Part shown: positions 8,172 through 11,056 of the stretch, piece by piece
How positions within the stretch are numbered: position 1 is the stretch's first letter
Layout of the letters: every line of letters begins with the position of its first letter
Source: an uncultured Clostridia bacterium
GTDB lineage: Bacteria > Bacillota > Clostridia > Oscillospirales > Ruminococcaceae
DNA length: 11,056 nt
Direction of reading: 5' to 3'
NCBI GenBank assembly: GCA_945867255.1
Contig: CAMBHV010000022.1
Coordinates: 1-11,056, forward strand
Made by a program: the position numbers and the translations under genes
Notes under the pieces: generated by a model
What the model saw: only the letters and a program-made list of their open reading frames with translations
The model's database searches: none
Told to the model about the DNA's origin: nothing

Positions 8172-9350
8172 ATGGAAAGCCTGAAACTGGAACTGGAAAC
8201 GCTGTGCGTGTTTCGCAGCCTTTTGCAAGACCCCGTGCTGGCCGCGCTGTGCGTGTATCTACATAAGCCGTCCAACGCGGCGTATGCCGAATTTGTGGCA
8301 GAACTGTACGAGGCAAACGGCGGCAATATCACCGCGCATGTGCAGCAACTGTGTGAGAATAGCGAAAATGTGTATGTGAAAGCAGTGGCGCAGGGCGGGC
8401 CCGTGCCACAGCATTTACACGACGCGGCATGTGCGGAGCTGGATGTGCTGCAGAAAGTGGCGGACCTTACGCCGCAAGCCCTTCAGCAAAGCCTTGTGTA
8501 CGCCGGCTTTCTGCCCGGGTTTGTGCACGAGCCGCTGCGCCTGAAAGAAACCTATCTGCACAGGGCGCAGAATATCGGCCGGTATGGTTATGGCATTTAT
8601 GCCAAACACCGCATGTTCTTTGTGGATGAGCAGGGGCATATCGCGCCGGTGCGTCACCCTGATACCACACAGATGAAAGACCTGATCGATTATCAGCGCG
8701 AGCGTCAGGCTGTGGTGGACAACACAAAGGCGCTTTTGGCCGGCCGCCCGGCGGCCAACATCCTGCTGACAGGCGACGCCGGAACAGGAAAATCCTCCAC
8801 GGTGAAGGCGGTGGCAAACGCCCTGTGGGAAGAGGGCCTGCGCATTGTGGAGGTGCGCAAAGATCAGCTTCACAGCATCCCGCAGGTGCTGGACGAACTT
8901 TCATCCAACCCGCTGAAATTCATCGTGTTCATCGACGACCTTTCTTTCTTGAAGGACGATGACAACTTCAATGCCATGAAGGCGGCGCTGGAAGGCTCTG
9001 TGACGGCCAAATCGAAAAATGTGGTGATCTACGCCACCAGCAATCGCCGTCACATCATCAAAGAGACGTTCTCCGGGCGGGAGGGCGACGATGTGCATCG
9101 CAATGACACCATGCAGGAATTGATCTCACTTTCCGAGAGGTTTGGCAAACACATCACGTTCAGCAAGCCGGATAAAGCAACGTTTCTGCACATTGTGCAC
9201 CATCTGGCGCACGAAAACGGCGTGCAGATGCCAGACGGGCAGCTGGAACTTCTGGCTGAGCGCTTCGCGCTGGAGCGCGGCGGCCGCTCTGCCCGCCTTG
9301 CGCGGCAGTTTATCGACAGCCTGCTGGCTGAGGACGAACCCAAGGCATGA
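8172..9350 (+). CDS. AAA+ ATPase of the DUF815 family, function unknown
   Basis: This 392-residue protein is a predicted cytoplasmic ATPase of the DUF815 (COG2607-type) family, whose biological role I do not know. Residues 1 to about 180 form a mostly helical N-terminal part without a motif I recognise. The AAA+ core has Walker A GDAGTGKS at 201-208, Walker B IVFIDDLSF at 251-259, sensor 1 in IYATSNRRH (Asn291), an arginine-finger-like Arg323 in LSERFG, and a sensor-2-like Gly-Arg segment near 380-387. The FIDDLSF and ATSNRRH motifs are the reason for choosing DUF815 rather than DnaC/IstB or ClpX-like ATPases. It starts one base after the ilvD stop, with only a weak G-rich site (8152-8156) farther than usual from the ATG, so translation may depend on ilvD. 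A terminator follows, so it looks like the last gene of the operon. There is no signal peptide or membrane segment. Confidence 0.88.
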   Translation: MESLKLELETLCVFRSLLQDPVLAALCVYLHKPSNAAYAEFVAELYEANGGNITAHVQQLCENSENVYVKAVAQGGPVPQHLHDAACAELDVLQKVADLTPQALQQSLVYAGFLPGFVHEPLRLKETYLHRAQNIGRYGYGIYAKHRMFFVDEQGHIAPVRHPDTTQMKDLIDYQRERQAVVDNTKALLAGRPAANILLTGDAGTGKSSTVKAVANALWEEGLRIVEVRKDQLHSIPQVLDELSSNPLKFIVFIDDLSFLKDDDNFNAMKAALEGSVTAKSKNVVIYATSNRRHIIKETFSGREGDDVHRNDTMQELISLSERFGKHITFSKPDKATFLHIVHHLAHENGVQMPDGQLELLAERFALERGGRSARLARQFIDSLLAEDEPKA

Positions 9351-9379
9351 AGGCCGGTGTGTGAAAACAGCCGAACAAT

Positions 9380-9415
9380 GCCGGCATGCGCGTATGCGCG
9401 TGCCGGCTTTGTTTT
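9380..9415 (+). terminator. Intrinsic terminator ending the branched-chain operon
   Basis: A 12-bp stem (9380-9391 with 9396-9407, one T-G wobble) closes a GTAT loop and is followed by TTTGTTTT. It begins 29 bases after the DUF815 gene stop and is the first strong terminator seen after leuA. Confidence 0.85.
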
Positions 9416-9672
9416 GGGCAACCTCCGCGGGAAAAGCACAGTATTGTGCGCCATGAAAAAAGGCGCGTGTGCGTGAGCCGGGCCAACATAAGAAAACGGT
9501 GCCGGAAAAGGGCGCTTTTGCAGTATGGAACCAGAGGCGTTCACCCTTCCGGCATATCCATCCTGTTTGCCCTTGCAAAGCTGTACGGCGTTCGGGCACA
9601 GAAATTTTTGGAAGATGCGCAACCGGGCACGCCGCGGCCCTAACAGGCGCCTTTCAGATGAAAAAGATACTT
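9416..9672. other. Intergenic stretch without an intact gene
   Basis: Between the two terminators I see no ORF with both a good ribosome binding site and convincing homology. The stretch holds a small dyad (GCACA/TGTGC, 9436-9449), an overlapping GCGCC/GGCGC pairing around an ATGAAAAAA loop (about 9448-9466), and a possible helix-turn-helix remnant at about 9499-9643. I see no clear -35/-10 promoter. Confidence 0.5.
9499..9643 (+). pseudogene. Possible decayed XRE-type helix-turn-helix fragment
   Basis: From 9536 to the TAA at 9641-9643 the reading GVHPSGISILFALAKLYGV, followed by RAQKFLEDA, resembles the last two helices of an XRE/HTH_3 DNA-binding domain. Just upstream, in the frame one base behind, VPEKGAFAVWN resembles the preceding helix, ending in the family's conserved Trp. 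Removing one C at 9531-9532 would join the two as W-N-R-G-V-H-P-S, close to the common W-E-R-G pattern. There is no recognisable first half of the domain, no ribosome binding site and no convincing start. I read it as a remnant with at least one frameshift, but the match is short and could be chance. Confidence 0.3.
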
Positions 9673-9722
9673 ATAAAGCAAAAGGCCACCACGGCATAGC
9701 CGCGGTGGCCTTTGTGTTTTTG
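9673..9722. terminator. Bidirectional terminator between convergent genes
   Basis: GGCCACC (9684-9690) pairs with GGTGGCC (9704-9710), with a single A/C mismatch and then CGG/CCG closing the tip. On the + strand it is followed by TTTGTGTTTTTG. On the - strand it is followed by TTTTGCTTTAT (complement of 9673-9683). It lies 36 bases beyond the stop of the - strand glycosyltransferase, so its main role is probably to end that gene, with a backup role for + strand read-through. Confidence 0.75.
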
Positions 9723-9758
9723 TGGGTACCGTACAGCCAAAGCATGCCAGGCGGGCGG

Positions 9759-11015
9759 TCAGGCTGAAAGGTCTTCAATGCGGGAAGTGTTCGTATGAGC
9801 GATGGGCTTCCAGCTGTGCTCTTTTTTTACAAAGCTCAGCAGGGTAAGCGCCATGTGGCTCAGCGTGAACAGCCAGAATGTGGCCACGCCTTTCATTACA
9901 CCGCGCAAATTGCCTTTTTTCAGAACCACAGTCAGCGCGGCGGCAAGCGATGTGCCCAGCACGGTGCCGGCCGCGCCGATGCCCAGCATCATAGCGGCCG
10001 CGCGCAGGCCGCTGAGTAAAATGCCACCGAATACCACACCGTGCCCGGCCAATACAAGCAGGGCGCCGGTCACGCCCAAAACGGTGCTGGCAAGCTGTAC
10101 AAAAGGTGTGAGAAATGTCATGGTCATGTCAAAGCACACTGCGCTGCGGCGCAGCACGGTTTCACGGAACAGCTGGCTGCCGTACACCTGCAGGCCCTGC
10201 AGACTGCCCGTTGTCCAGCGGCGGCGCTGACGCCAGCTTTGGCGGAACGTAAGCGGCTGTTCATCATAGATAACGGCTTCCGGCACAAAGGCTACCTTGT
10301 AGCCATTCAACGCGCACTGTGCACTGAATTCATAATCTTCTGTCATGGTGACGGTGTTCCAGCCGCCCAGCTGACGCAGAAGACCGGTAGTGACGGCAAA
10401 GCCGCTGCCGTTTACAAGGGCCGAAAGCCCCAGCGTGCTGCGTGCAGAGTTGTAAAAACGGTTCAACATCCAGTAACAAATGGAATAGCAGCCGGAAATG
10501 GCACTCTGCTCCGGATTTTTGGAATCGCGGAAGCCCTGCACCGCTGCCTGCCCGGAGCACATGGCATCATTCATGCGGGCAAGGAAATCGGCGTGCACCA
10601 GGTTGTCTGCGTCAAATACGCACATGGCGTCGTAATCGCCGGGAAACACCAGCTGTTCCACCACTTCATGCAGCACATCGCCCTTGCTGCGAATTTTGCC
10701 CTGCGGCAGAAAAAGCTGCGCGCCGGCGGCCTGGGCGGCTGCGGCGGTGTTATCCGTGCAGTTGTTGGGGGCCACAATAATGTCAAACAGTTCCGGCGGA
10801 TAGTTCTGCCGGCGCAGGCTGTGCACAAGGTTTGCAATGACAGCTTCTTCATTGCGCGCCGCCACCACACAGGCAAAGCGCATGCGCGGTGATGTGTGCG
10901 GCATTGCCCGCCGTTTTTTGAAACCAAACAGGGCCACGGCGCCAAAATATAGCATGTAAAGGCCAAGCAGGATGCTGCATGCAGTTACCAGCCGCCAAAG
11001 GATCAGAAATAGCAT
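9759..11015 (-). CDS. Membrane-anchored family 2 glycosyltransferase
   Basis: This is a processive-type GT-A glycosyltransferase of family 2 (cellulose/hyaluronan synthase-like), expected in the cytoplasmic membrane with its catalytic domain inside. From the ATG at 11013-11015 it has 418 residues. One membrane segment lies at about 4-32. The catalytic domain starts with VVAARNEE (50-57), then has the DAD motif (125-127), the TED motif with the likely base Asp207, and QRRRW at 243-247. Two to four hydrophobic segments follow (about 285-395). The tail SWKPIAHTNTSRIEDL resembles that of related clostridial enzymes. The sugar donor and acceptor cannot be told. GGGGGAGGGG at 11021-11030 supports this start. 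The frame stays open to the window edge through a TTG at 11046-11048, so a longer N-terminus is possible but unlikely. There is no partner gene in the window. Confidence 0.88.
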   Translation of the reverse strand: MLFLILWRLVTACSILLGLYMLYFGAVALFGFKKRRAMPHTSPRMRFACVVAARNEEAVIANLVHSLRRQNYPPELFDIIVAPNNCTDNTAAAAQAAGAQLFLPQGKIRSKGDVLHEVVEQLVFPGDYDAMCVFDADNLVHADFLARMNDAMCSGQAAVQGFRDSKNPEQSAISGCYSICYWMLNRFYNSARSTLGLSALVNGSGFAVTTGLLRQLGGWNTVTMTEDYEFSAQCALNGYKVAFVPEAVIYDEQPLTFRQSWRQRRRWTTGSLQGLQVYGSQLFRETVLRRSAVCFDMTMTFLTPFVQLASTVLGVTGALLVLAGHGVVFGGILLSGLRAAAMMLGIGAAGTVLGTSLAAALTVVLKKGNLRGVMKGVATFWLFTLSHMALTLLSFVKKEHSWKPIAHTNTSRIEDLSA

Positions 11016-11020
11016 AAAAA

Positions 11021-11030
11021 CCCCTCCCCC
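11021..11030 (-). promoter_or_regulatory. Strong ribosome binding site of the glycosyltransferase
   Basis: Read on the - strand, GGGGGAGGGG followed by TTTTT precedes the ATG at 11015. The spacing favours this start over the upstream in-frame TTG, which has no such site. Confidence 0.65.
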
Positions 11031-11056
11031 GGGTAAAGCGCCGGCCAAGGCGGTTG

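Noticed and set aside
410..8332. Gene-length open frames on the - strand opposite leuC, leuB, ilvB, ilvC and ilvD (362-604 codons)
   Set aside because: Their translations are His-, Arg-, Gly- and Ala-rich with no family motifs, they cross the boundaries of the real genes, and they lack ribosome binding sites. They follow from GC-rich codon use on the + strand.
9050..9622. 190-codon open frame on the - strand over the end of the ATPase gene and the intergenic gap
   Set aside because: Most of it is antisense to a clear gene, the product resembles nothing I know, and it runs through the operon terminator.
9469..9767. Small + strand ORFs of 76-80 codons between the two terminators
   Set aside because: No ribosome binding site, they run across the bidirectional terminator or its edge, and only the short helix-turn-helix-like segment has any recognisable character.
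1..11056. CRISPR arrays, insertion sequences, tRNA or rRNA genes, riboswitches
   Set aside because: I found no direct-repeat arrays, transposase genes, cloverleaf or rRNA-like stretches, and no leader region before a + strand operon start within the window.

Overview
The window reads as a GC-rich chromosomal segment of an anaerobic Firmicute, most likely a gut clostridium of the Ruminococcaceae/Oscillospiraceae type. This is inferred from strong GGAGG-type ribosome binding sites on almost every gene, a two-subunit isopropylmalate dehydratase whose large subunit is the short (about 420 aa) clostridial/archaeal kind, a short (551 aa) dihydroxyacid dehydratase with a cysteine-rich iron-sulfur loop, and a class I ketol-acid reductoisomerase typical of clostridia. 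No marker gene fixes the genus.

Positions 1-8170 hold one tightly packed branched-chain amino acid operon on the + strand: the 3' end of leuA, then leuC, leuD, leuB, ilvB, ilvN, ilvC and ilvD. Adjacent genes overlap or are separated by a few bases (the largest gap is 28 bp, ilvN-ilvC), so transcription as one unit and translational coupling are likely. IlvBN, IlvC and IlvD make the 2-keto acids of valine and isoleucine. LeuA, LeuCD and LeuB extend 2-ketoisovalerate to 2-ketoisocaproate for leucine. The transaminase (ilvE), threonine deaminase (ilvA) and the operon promoter or leader are not in the window.

One base after ilvD (8172-9350) comes a gene for an AAA+ ATPase of the DUF815 family, with intact Walker A, Walker B, sensor 1 and arginine-finger-like residues. 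It appears to be the last gene of the operon: a strong intrinsic terminator (9380-9415) lies 29 bases after its stop. A physical link between a DUF815 ATPase and branched-chain biosynthesis is the most interesting feature of the window, although gene position alone does not prove a functional link.

Positions 9416-9758 carry no intact gene that I can defend. They hold a possible decayed fragment of an XRE-type helix-turn-helix regulator (about 9499-9643), some small dyads and a bidirectional terminator (9673-9722). On the - strand, 9759-11015 encodes a membrane-anchored family 2 glycosyltransferase that converges on the operon. Overall the region is mostly ordinary core metabolism; I found no mobile elements, CRISPR arrays, rRNA or tRNA genes.
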